Origin: Sedimenticola sp. | GTDB taxonomy: Bacteria > Pseudomonadota > Gammaproteobacteria > Chromatiales > Chromatiaceae | Direction of reading: 5' to 3' | DNA length: 48,079 nucleotides | Assembly: GCA_027030425.1 (NCBI GenBank) | Contig: JALVEW010000010.1 | Coordinates: forward strand, 1-48,079 | In this document: in pieces, positions 17,444 through 24,586 of the stretch | Layout of the letters: each line of letters starts with the position of its first letter | How positions within the stretch are numbered: the first letter of the stretch is position 1 | Notes under the pieces: model-generated | The model's database searches: none | The model's input: the letters and a program-made list of their open reading frames with translations, nothing else | Told to the model about the DNA's origin: nothing | Made by a program: the position numbers and the translations under genes

Positions 17444-18418
17444 TCAGCCCTCCAGTTCAGGAATATCATAGGGAGGAGGCGCCAAGCTGATGGCCGGCCC
17501 TTCCTCGTTCAGCAGGCGCATGCCTTCTGCGGCGGCCGCGCTGATTTCGGCCACTACCAGGGCTTCCTGCCCGGCGGCCAGCACCACCTTGCCGGCGCCC
17601 TGGGCGGACTGGCTGTGGGGGGACCAGAGACTGTCGCCGGGTGAAATGGGATGATTGCCTTCCGCCCGGGCCAGGTACATGCGCCGTTTCAGCTGTCCCA
17701 GGTATTTCATGCGCGCCACCACCTCCTGGCCGGTGTAACACCCTTTGGTGAAACTGATGCCGTCCAGTACGTCCAGGTTCACCATCTGGGGGATGAAGGT
17801 TTCCGCCGTGGCGTCCAGTACCTCGGGCAGTCCGGCGCGAATGTTTTGCAGGGTCCACCAGTTTTCCCCGGTTGCCGATGCCTTGTCCGCCATCTGCCGC
17901 CAGAAGGCGATGACGGCATCAGGCGCGCCCACGACCTGCGCCCGTGTCGGTTCGCCGGGAAAGCGGATCATGGTCAGGCCATCCGACGCGGCTGTGCCGA
18001 AATTCTTTTCCGGCAGGTTGGCAAGATGTGCTTCCACACATGCGCCTCCCGCGCCGGCAAGGGCCAGGTCCTCACTGGCATCCTCGAGGGTGACCTTGGC
18101 GCGCAACACGAACATGCGCAGGCGCTTGAGCACCGCGTCCAGACGCTCGCGGGGCAGCTGCAGGTAAAGCTCTCCCTGGTGCATGAAAACAAGAAACAAG
18201 GCCAGCATGCGGCCTTTGGGTGTGCACCAGGCACTCAGCTGCGCCTGTTCGGGGGTCACCGCCCTGATGTCGTTGGTGAGCTGTCCCTGGAGAAAGTCCC
18301 GGGCGTCGTCCCCGCTTACCCGGATCAGGCCCCGGGAGGGCAGGGGGCAGAGCACACAGTCCTCCTGGCCGGGGTGTTCATCCAGGGGTGTCTGCTGAAG
18401 AAAGTCGTTCCAGTTCAT
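17444..18418 (-). CDS. ygfZ: YgfZ/GcvT-like folate-binding protein
   Basis: 324 residues from the ATG at 18418 (MNWNDFLQQ). The open frame continues 20 codons further, but that leader is not family-like. The signature KGCYTGQEVVARMKYLG contains the conserved Cys. GLIRVSGDDARDFLQGQLTNDI is the typical N-terminal segment. YgfZ takes part in Fe-S cluster enzyme assembly and repair with tetrahydrofolate. It is convergent with lysS and divergent from the RNB ribonuclease gene, 120 bp away. Confidence 0.95.
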   Translation of the reverse strand: MNWNDFLQQTPLDEHPGQEDCVLCPLPSRGLIRVSGDDARDFLQGQLTNDIRAVTPEQAQLSAWCTPKGRMLALFLVFMHQGELYLQLPRERLDAVLKRLRMFVLRAKVTLEDASEDLALAGAGGACVEAHLANLPEKNFGTAASDGLTMIRFPGEPTRAQVVGAPDAVIAFWRQMADKASATGENWWTLQNIRAGLPEVLDATAETFIPQMVNLDVLDGISFTKGCYTGQEVVARMKYLGQLKRRMYLARAEGNHPISPGDSLWSPHSQSAQGAGKVVLAAGQEALVVAEISAAAAEGMRLLNEEGPAISLAPPPYDIPELEG

Positions 18419-18538
18419 CTCGTTCGTGTCCAATGAAGACGTCTTGGTTTCATTGTACCCAAAAGGAAGAGGCAACAACCCCGCAGGTTTTGCCCCCTTG
18501 TGCCGGGCAAACAGGTATCATTGCCGCCAGTTCAATCT

Positions 18539-20371
18539 ATGCGAAAACCTTACGTGGCTGAATCAGGAACAAGGGCCGGTGCCCTGGTGTTGTACAAGAT
18601 ACGTCCCGCCGTGGTGGAATCCGTGGCCGACAAGATCGAGATCCGCTTCGAGGACGGCAAGACCAAGCGGGTCAGGGAAAAGGATATCTCCCTGCTTCAT
18701 CCGGGGCCGGGCGTGGATCTGAAAGCCCTGGAGGCCGGCGAGGGCAACGTGGAGGAAGCCTGGGAACTCATGGAAGGTGAGCAGGCATCTCTGGAAGAAG
18801 TCGCCGAGCTGGTGTTCGGTGAATACACCCCCGCCAGCGCCTGGGGTGTATGGAAGCTGCTGCGGGACGGGCTGTATTTCGAGGGCTCGGTGCGCAACAT
18901 CCGCGGCCGCAAGTCTGACGCTGTGGAAGCGGACAAGGCCGCCCGGGAACAGAAGGCCAGAGAAGAGCAGGAATGGGCCGAGTTCCTGGCGCGCGTCCAG
19001 AACGGTCGCATGGAAGAACAGGACCGCGGCCGTCTCGGCGAGGTGGAGCGGGTGGCCCTGGGGCAGACCGCAAAGAGCAAGGTGCTCAGCGCCCTGAACA
19101 TCGCCGAATCCCCCGAAAGCGCCCATGCTTTTTTACTGCGCTGCGGCTACTGGCCGGAATCCCACAATCCCTGGCCCGCCCGCCAGGGCGCCAGCCTGGA
19201 GTCTCCGGATCTGCCCGTGCCGCCGCTGGAAGACGAGCCGCGGCGGGATCTCACTCACCTGGAAGCCTGGGCCATCGATGACGAGGGTAATACGGATCCG
19301 GACGACGCCATCAGCCTGGACGGCGACCGTATCTGGGTGCATGTGGCGGACGTGGCGGCCCTGGTGAAGCCGGACAGTCACCTGGACCAGGCGGCGCGGG
19401 CGCGCAGCGCCAATCTCTATCTGCCCGAGGGCATGGTGCAGATGCTGCCCCCGGCGGTTACGGACCTGCTGGGTTTGGGCCTGCAGGAGGAGTCCGTGGC
19501 CCTGTCTTTTGGCTTCCGCCTCAACGATGATGCTGAGGTCGAGGACATCGAGATTACGCCCAGCCGCGTCCGGGTGCGGCGCGTCAGCTATGAGGAGGCG
19601 GAGCAGCGGCTGGGCGAAAAAAGTTTTGCGCCCCTGCATGTTCTCACGCAGCGCTACCGTCAGGCGCGCCTGGCGCGCAACGCCGCCGAGATCGATCTGC
19701 CGGAAGTGAGCGTCAAGGTGATGGATGGCAAAGTGGTGATTCGTCCCCTGCCGCGGCTGGCGTCCCGGCAGATGGTCACCGATGCCATGCTCATGGCGGG
19801 GGAGGCGGCGGCCCGTTTTGCCGAAGCCAACGGCATCAGCATTCCCTATGCCGTGCAGCCTGAACCCCAGGAGATCCGCCAGCCCAGAACCATGTCCGAA
19901 TCCCATGCCTACCGCCGCCTGTTCAAGCCAAGCAACGCGGCCATGAGCGCCGGGCGGCATTTCGGGCTGGGCCTGGACTATTACGCCAGGGCCACCAGCC
20001 CCTTGCGGCGTTACATGGACCTGGTCGTGCATCAGCAGCTGCGGGCCTTCGTCACTGGCGGCACGCCTCTGCCCAAGGACAGGGTCACGGAAAGGGTGGC
20101 GGAAGCGGGGGCCGTGGGCGGCGTCATTCGCCGCGCCGAGCGTTTGTCCAATCTTCACTGGAAACTGATCTGGCTCAAGGAACAGCAGGACTGGCAGGGG
20201 GAAGCTGTGATTCTGGCGTTGGAAGAACGCAAGGCGGTTGTTATGATTCCGGAGCTGGCCCTGGAGACCCGGATTCGCCGCACCGATGACATGCAGCCGG
20301 ATCAGACCATCAGGCTGCGGGTTCAGGAAGTGGACGTGCCGGCACAGGAAGTTTATTTCCGCAGGATATGA
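18539..20371 (+). CDS. RNB-domain exoribonuclease (RNase II/R superfamily)
   Basis: 610 residues from the ATG at 18539 (MRKPYVAESG). An N-terminal SH3-like strand region (KIRPAVVESVADKIEIRFEDGKTKRV) is followed by a helical winged-helix region to about 230. The RNB catalytic domain carries the Asp set D247, D253, D255 and D256, with the same spacing as E. coli RNase II D201/D207/D209/D210. YYARATSPLRRYMDLVVHQQL is the RNA-contact and catalytic Arg motif. It lacks the long C-terminal S1 tail of RNase R. It should degrade single-stranded RNA 3' to 5'. A 65-aa gene and a Rad50-like ATPase follow. Confidence 0.93.
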   Translation: MRKPYVAESGTRAGALVLYKIRPAVVESVADKIEIRFEDGKTKRVREKDISLLHPGPGVDLKALEAGEGNVEEAWELMEGEQASLEEVAELVFGEYTPASAWGVWKLLRDGLYFEGSVRNIRGRKSDAVEADKAAREQKAREEQEWAEFLARVQNGRMEEQDRGRLGEVERVALGQTAKSKVLSALNIAESPESAHAFLLRCGYWPESHNPWPARQGASLESPDLPVPPLEDEPRRDLTHLEAWAIDDEGNTDPDDAISLDGDRIWVHVADVAALVKPDSHLDQAARARSANLYLPEGMVQMLPPAVTDLLGLGLQEESVALSFGFRLNDDAEVEDIEITPSRVRVRRVSYEEAEQRLGEKSFAPLHVLTQRYRQARLARNAAEIDLPEVSVKVMDGKVVIRPLPRLASRQMVTDAMLMAGEAAARFAEANGISIPYAVQPEPQEIRQPRTMSESHAYRRLFKPSNAAMSAGRHFGLGLDYYARATSPLRRYMDLVVHQQLRAFVTGGTPLPKDRVTERVAEAGAVGGVIRRAERLSNLHWKLIWLKEQQDWQGEAVILALEERKAVVMIPELALETRIRRTDDMQPDQTIRLRVQEVDVPAQEVYFRRI

Positions 20372-20437
20372 GATCCGCGGAACACCATCGCATCAAATTG
20401 ACGGGCATCCTGTCCGCAAGAGGTAAGGAACAACACT

Positions 20438-20635
20438 ATGTCTCTGGAAACAGAACTCGCACCCCACCCCGCGCAGCGCCAGACGGCCATTTCGGAGGAA
20501 TTCGTGGCCTACTGCAACGCGGAATTCGAACGCCGCCGGAATTCCGGCGAGGAATTCGACGAGGCCGCCTACAAGGAAGCCATGGAAATGGCCCTGGTGC
20601 GCCTGCGTCAGCTTGAAGAAGAGGGGCTGGCATGA
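20438..20635 (+). CDS. Small acidic helical protein of unknown function
   Basis: 65 residues, largely helical and acidic, with a coiled-coil-like C-terminal half (EFDEAAYKEAMEMALVRLRQL). An AGAGG-type ribosome-binding site precedes the ATG. Its stop overlaps the next start by 4 bp (ATGA), so it is coupled to the ATPase and is likely a subunit or regulator of it. No family recognised. YhaN-type ATPases are normally paired with a YhaO/SbcD nuclease, and this protein is far too small to be that. Confidence 0.75.
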   Translation: MSLETELAPHPAQRQTAISEEFVAYCNAEFERRRNSGEEFDEAAYKEAMEMALVRLRQLEEEGLA

Positions 20636-22524
20636 TTATCAAGTCAGTAAAGGCGGAAAACGTCCTCAAATATGCTTCCCTGGAGCTGAACGACATTCCC
20701 CAGCAGGGCATCATCGCCATCAGCGGCGAGAACGAGTCGGGCAAGAGCACCATTGGCGAGACCGTGTGTTTCGCCCTGTTCGGCCGTACCTTTTCCCTGG
20801 GACCGGACGACCTGGACAAGGTGCTGCGCTGGGGCGAGCACCATTGTTCCGTAGTGCTGGAGTTCACCGTGGACGGCGTGGACTATCAGCTGTCGCGTTT
20901 CCTGGACCGGGACGGCAACCACAGCGCCCGCCTGAGCAGGACGGACGATATGGACAACGCCGTGGCAAGGGGCGTGAAGAGTGTGGCGGACAAGCTGTTC
21001 GAGATTCTCGGCTACGAGTTCGACGAGTTTGTGGAGTCCTTCTACCTTGCCCAGCGGGAGATCACCACCCCTCATCCCCACAGCGTGGCGGTGAAGACCA
21101 TGGCCGGCGTGGCGCCCCTGGAGTATGTGGCGGCCAGCTTCGAGGAAGAGATCGCCCAGTTCGACGAAATGCGCGAGGAACTGGATGCCGAGGCCGAGGC
21201 CCTGCGTCAGGAGCTGGACGAGATGGATTTCCAGGAAGGCTACCTGGTGGAGCTGGAAGACGGAAAGAATGCCCTGGAAGCCGAGATCGGCGCCAACAAG
21301 TCCGCCGTGGAAAACCTGGAGCAGGCCGCGGACATCTATGCCGCGAACCAGCCCCAGATCCGCCGGGCCCGCGGTAAGCGGGGCAGGGCGCGTTTCTGGC
21401 GCTTCATCAGCTTCGTGCTGGCTCTTGTTGGTGGTGGCGCCTGGTTCATGCTGGCGCAGAAGCCGGAGCTGGCCCAATCCCAGCAGCTGCTGCAGCTGTT
21501 GCAACAGAAGCTGCCCAACTGGCAGGACGCCTGGATTCCCTATATCGGCTTCGCCGGCATCGGCTTTGCCGTGTTCATGCTGTTCTTCTGGATACGCGCC
21601 GCCTCCCATGGCGCCAGGGCCGAGCGCCTGGCCGAGGAAGCCCGGGTGCTGGGTGATGCCCTGGAGAAAGCCAGGGCGGTCACTGCTTTCGAAGGAGAAG
21701 CTGATGAGGAAGGCCCGGCAGAGGCGGCAGAGGATTCCGACATTGCCGCGGGTGAGGAAATGAACCTGTCCCTGGCGGACGCGCCGGAACGTCCCGAGGA
21801 AAGCCTGTATGCCGCTCTGCTGTCCCGGGTGGAAGACATGGCGGCGGAGGTTTCCGAGGTGCGCAATTACGTGGACCAGGAAGCCCGCTGGCTGCGCGAG
21901 CAGATCAACCGCAAGGAAGAGCGCTTCTGGGCCCTTGGGCAGGAAGTGGACCGGGAGATGGAGCGCGTGCGCCAGGTGGCCCGCCTGAGCGAAGTCATCG
22001 ACGGCCTGGAGGCCAAGATGGCGGATCTGGATGCCAACCGGGAAAAGCGGGTGAAGGCCATCGAGCTGCTGGAAGGGGCCTCCGGCTATGTGTCCAGCAA
22101 CTTCAACCGGGATATCCGCGATCTCGTGGCCCGCACCCTGCCGGTGTTCACCCAGGGGCGTTACGAGCACCTGCGCATCGACCCGGACCTGACCGTGCGC
22201 GTGTTCTCCAGCGACAAGCGGGATTTCATGGACCTGGACGAAGTGTCCAGTGGCACCCAGCGGCAGATCATGCTGGCCCTGCGCCTCGCCCTGTCCGAGA
22301 AACTGCTGGTGCGCCGGGTGCAGGGCGACCAGTTCGCCTTCCTGGACGAGCCCTTCGCCTTCTTCGACGAAGAACGCACCCGCTATGCCCTGAAGGCCCT
22401 CACCGGCCTCAGCGACAAGCTCACGCAGATCTGGATCGTGTCTCAGGTCTATCCCGAGGGGACGGACGTGGAGTTTGCCCGCAGCATTCGCTGCAGCCGT
22501 GACCTGGACGTGCTCAGCGCCTGA
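20632..22524 (+). CDS. Membrane-spanning Rad50/YhaN-like SMC-type ATPase
   Basis: 630 residues. Walker A GENESGKST is at 32-40, the ABC signature SSGTQRQ near 539-545 and Walker B FAFLDEPFAFFD with D572/E573. Between the heads lie coiled coils of about 165-245 and 375-500 and a pair of hydrophobic helices at about 254-274 and 301-323, so the hinge end is in the membrane instead of carrying a zinc hook. Members of the YhaN group also have membrane segments. These are DNA-end or DNA-processing-type ATPases, but no SbcD nuclease is adjacent. Instead the gene follows an RNB ribonuclease and the 65-aa protein. Confidence 0.85.
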   Translation: MIIKSVKAENVLKYASLELNDIPQQGIIAISGENESGKSTIGETVCFALFGRTFSLGPDDLDKVLRWGEHHCSVVLEFTVDGVDYQLSRFLDRDGNHSARLSRTDDMDNAVARGVKSVADKLFEILGYEFDEFVESFYLAQREITTPHPHSVAVKTMAGVAPLEYVAASFEEEIAQFDEMREELDAEAEALRQELDEMDFQEGYLVELEDGKNALEAEIGANKSAVENLEQAADIYAANQPQIRRARGKRGRARFWRFISFVLALVGGGAWFMLAQKPELAQSQQLLQLLQQKLPNWQDAWIPYIGFAGIGFAVFMLFFWIRAASHGARAERLAEEARVLGDALEKARAVTAFEGEADEEGPAEAAEDSDIAAGEEMNLSLADAPERPEESLYAALLSRVEDMAAEVSEVRNYVDQEARWLREQINRKEERFWALGQEVDREMERVRQVARLSEVIDGLEAKMADLDANREKRVKAIELLEGASGYVSSNFNRDIRDLVARTLPVFTQGRYEHLRIDPDLTVRVFSSDKRDFMDLDEVSSGTQRQIMLALRLALSEKLLVRRVQGDQFAFLDEPFAFFDEERTRYALKALTGLSDKLTQIWIVSQVYPEGTDVEFARSIRCSRDLDVLSA

Positions 22525-22535
22525 CTACGGGTTCT

Positions 22536-22561
22536 GCCGGGGGCTCATCGAGGCTCCCGGC
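22536..22561. terminator. Hairpin terminator between ATPase and kinase genes
   Basis: GCCGGG (22536-22541) pairs with CCCGGC (22556-22561), with inner GGC/GCT pairs making about 9 bp including wobbles. TTGTT follows on the plus strand. It lies just after the ATPase stop and overlaps the end of the convergent kinase gene, so it could terminate the plus-strand operon. Confidence 0.5.
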
Positions 22562-23837
22562 TTGTTCCTCTCAACGCAATGAGCGCCGACCCATGGGCGG
22601 GTTTCCCATGTGAGGCCGCCCTCACCGGCACTCCCAGCATGTCCTGGCGTATCTTTTCCCAGGTTTCATTCCCGGCTCCGGCGCCGCTGGTCATTACCTT
22701 CCGGGGATAACCGGCTCCCAGTTCTTCCAGACGCCGGTAGCCCAGTTTCTCGATGCGGGCGATGCCTTCCAGCATGCCTTGCAGGAAACGGGTTCTGTCC
22801 CTGGGGACAGGGGCAAGGCGCGGTTGTTTCTGCGGATCGTTGAAGGGGAAGCGCTCTCCGGGAGCGGGCAATGGATAGTATTCCAGGCAGGAACGCCTCT
22901 CCGGGTGAATTCGGCGGCTCAGCGCCTCGATTTCTGCGTCGGTGAAATGCCGGCGCAGCACGGCGCCGCCGCTGTTGGAGGCGCCCCCCGCCAGCCAGCG
23001 GCCAAAGATGCGATGGCTGTAGATGCCGTATCGGGGCGCCTGCACCGGGTGGTCCACCAGGATTTTGCATACCAGGGTGCTGCCCAGGGAAGTGAGGGCG
23101 TCGCCGGGGTGCTCGAGGCTCGCAGCCAGGGCGGCGGCGGTGCTGTCCGTGGTGCCGGCCACTACCTGGCAGCTGCCAGGCAGTCCCGTATGGGAAGCGG
23201 TGTCGACGCTGATCCGGCCCATGGGACTGCCCACGGGAAGCACTTGGGGAAGCAGGGTGGAGGGCAGATCCAGCTGTTTCATCCAGGCGGGCCAGTCCTG
23301 CTGCCGGGGGTCGTAACCCAGTTTCAGGCAGTTGTTCTCGTCTCCCAGTCCGAGCCGCCCGCAGAGCCTGCCGCTGACCCATTCGCTCTGGTGCAGGGCC
23401 AGGGCGTGGCGAGGGATGACGCCCTGCTTCTTAAGCCACAGCAGCTTGGGCAGGCTGGCGCCAGGACTGAGGATGGCCGTCTGATCCGGCGCCAGGGAGG
23501 CCAGCTGCCGGGCTTCCTTCAGGGCTCGCCGGTCGTCGTACATGATGCCGGGGCTCAGGGGATGTCCCCGGTCATCACTGAGCAACAGGGTGCCGGAGGT
23601 GCCGTCCAGGGCGATGGCCCGGATTTCATGACCCCTGGTGGCGCCGGCCAGTTCCGTCAATACGGCCAGAACCGCCTGCCACCAGTCGTCGGGGTTCTGC
23701 TCCGACCAGTCCGGCCTTGGATGCCTGGAAGGGGGCAGGGTGCGGCTGGCAGCCGCCAGTTGCCGTCCCTGAGCGTCGATGCACACACCGCGGCAGCCGG
23801 AGGTGCCAAGATCCAGGCCGATAAAGGCGTGGTTCAC
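22545..23837 (-). CDS. FGGY-family carbohydrate kinase
   Basis: 430 residues from a GTG at 23837 (VNHAFIGLDLGTSGCRGV); a TTG at 23843 is the alternative. LDLGTSG is the first phosphate-binding motif, WSEQNPDDWW is typical of the family and VAGTTDSTAAALAA is the second. GGASNSGGAVLRR and MTSGAGAGNETWEKIRQDMLG complete the C-terminal domain. Members phosphorylate sugars such as xylulose, ribulose or glycerol, and the substrate is not readable here. The frame continues upstream through the hairpin array, but that part has no kinase homology. No sugar transporter is near. Confidence 0.9.
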   Translation of the reverse strand: MNHAFIGLDLGTSGCRGVCIDAQGRQLAAASRTLPPSRHPRPDWSEQNPDDWWQAVLAVLTELAGATRGHEIRAIALDGTSGTLLLSDDRGHPLSPGIMYDDRRALKEARQLASLAPDQTAILSPGASLPKLLWLKKQGVIPRHALALHQSEWVSGRLCGRLGLGDENNCLKLGYDPRQQDWPAWMKQLDLPSTLLPQVLPVGSPMGRISVDTASHTGLPGSCQVVAGTTDSTAAALAASLEHPGDALTSLGSTLVCKILVDHPVQAPRYGIYSHRIFGRWLAGGASNSGGAVLRRHFTDAEIEALSRRIHPERRSCLEYYPLPAPGERFPFNDPQKQPRLAPVPRDRTRFLQGMLEGIARIEKLGYRRLEELGAGYPRKVMTSGAGAGNETWEKIRQDMLGVPVRAASHGKPAHGSALIALRGTSREPR

Positions 23838-23849
23838 TCTCAAGGGGAT

Positions 23850-23994
23850 GTCGTAAAAGCCCTTCCCTGGGCTTTCACGACTCGAAATCGGAAAAGTGCG
23901 ATTTTCCGATTCCTCCATTTTCAATGGCTTACCGCCATCGAAAATGGCGATGCGTCCCTGCATCGCGGAGGCTGTCGCCTTTTGCGACACCCTC
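23850..23994 (-). other. Array of five contiguous hairpins between queF and the kinase gene
   Basis: Plus-strand coordinates of the stems are: 23850-23862/23869-23881; 23886-23895/23902-23911 (extends by a wobble and a G-C); 23915-23928/23934-23947; 23947-23953/23960-23966; and 23968-23978/23984-23994 with one internal mismatch. The array covers about 145 nt with almost no unpaired bases between hairpins. In the first three stems every non-Watson-Crick pair is A.C on plus, hence G.U on minus, so the structure belongs to minus-strand RNA, the direction of queF and the kinase. It could be a composite REP-like element, a structured leader or a small RNA. Confidence 0.85.
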
Positions 23995-23995
23995 G

Positions 23996-24385
23996 TCAGG
24001 GCAGGGTGACCGTCTGGGGAGGCTGCCAGTCCGGGGCGCGGTGCTCGGCCACCACCGTGGTGTAGATGCCGCCGCGCACGTTGAACTCCGCCGTCAGGCG
24101 CATGAAGCGGGGCTGGGTGGCTGCCACCAGATCATCGAGAATCCGGTTGGTCACGGCCTCGTGGAAGGTACCTTCGTCGCGGAAGGACCAGACATACATT
24201 TTCAGGGCCTTCAGCTCCACGCACAGCCTGTCTGGCACATATTCCAGATGAAGCTCGGCGAAGTCCGGCTGGCCGGTCTTGGGACACAGGCAGGTGAACT
24301 CGGGAATGCGGATGCGGATGGTATAGTCGCGCTCCGGCTGGGGGTTGTCGAAGGTTTCCAGTTCTTTGCTGGGCTGGCTGGGCAT
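23996..24385 (-). CDS. queF: NADPH-dependent 7-cyano-7-deazaguanine reductase
   Basis: 129 residues, the short unimodular QueF type. It reduces preQ0 to preQ1 in queuosine synthesis using the tunnelling (T) fold. The nucleophile is C34 in [12 protein letters not shown], and the acid is D41, seven residues on as in B. subtilis C55/D62. The E(S/L)KALK substrate-binding motif is seen as [18 protein letters not shown] near-perfect -10 and a ribosome-binding site lie upstream. folE2, another T-fold enzyme, occurs at 32162. The kinase follows after the hairpin array. Confidence 0.96.
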   Translation of the reverse strand: MPSQPSKELETFDNPQPERDYTIRIRIPEFTCLCPKTGQPDFAELHLEYVPDRLCVELKALKMYVWSFRDEGTFHEAVTNRILDDLVAATQPRFMRLTAEFNVRGGIYTTVVAEHRAPDWQPPQTVTLP

Positions 24386-24417
24386 GGTTGTTGCTCCGGG
24401 GAAAATTCAATGGCGGG

Positions 24418-24423
24418 ATTATA
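24418..24423 (-). promoter_or_regulatory. queF -10 element
   Basis: On the minus strand TATAAT matches the sigma70 consensus perfectly, 33 nt before the queF ATG. The -35 about 17 bp upstream is weak (TTCCTG). A CGGAG-type ribosome-binding site follows. Confidence 0.5.
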
Positions 24424-24491
24424 CCGGAGCCGCGTTTCCGCAGGAATGAATTTCCCGGGGTTGGAAAAACGCGCTGGCGGCGCAAATAACA

Positions 24492-24520
24492 TTGAAAAAC
24501 AAAAGCTAATGGAATATTTC
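24492..24520 (+). promoter_or_regulatory. Candidate smc promoter
   Basis: TTGAAA (24492-24497) and TATTTC (24515-24520) are separated by 17 bp in an AT-rich stretch upstream of smc. The spacing is ideal and both hexamers are close to consensus. Confidence 0.4.
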
Positions 24521-24586
24521 TGAAGTGTTTCATCATTCCATGTTCTGCTTGTCTCACCCCCCCTGGTTCCTGTATCTTTGCGCCCC

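Noticed and set aside
23838-23990. N-terminal extension of the kinase through the hairpin array
   Set aside because: The frame is open but the peptide is made entirely of hairpin sequence and has no kinase similarity; the conserved LDLGTSG motif starts right after the GTG at 23837.
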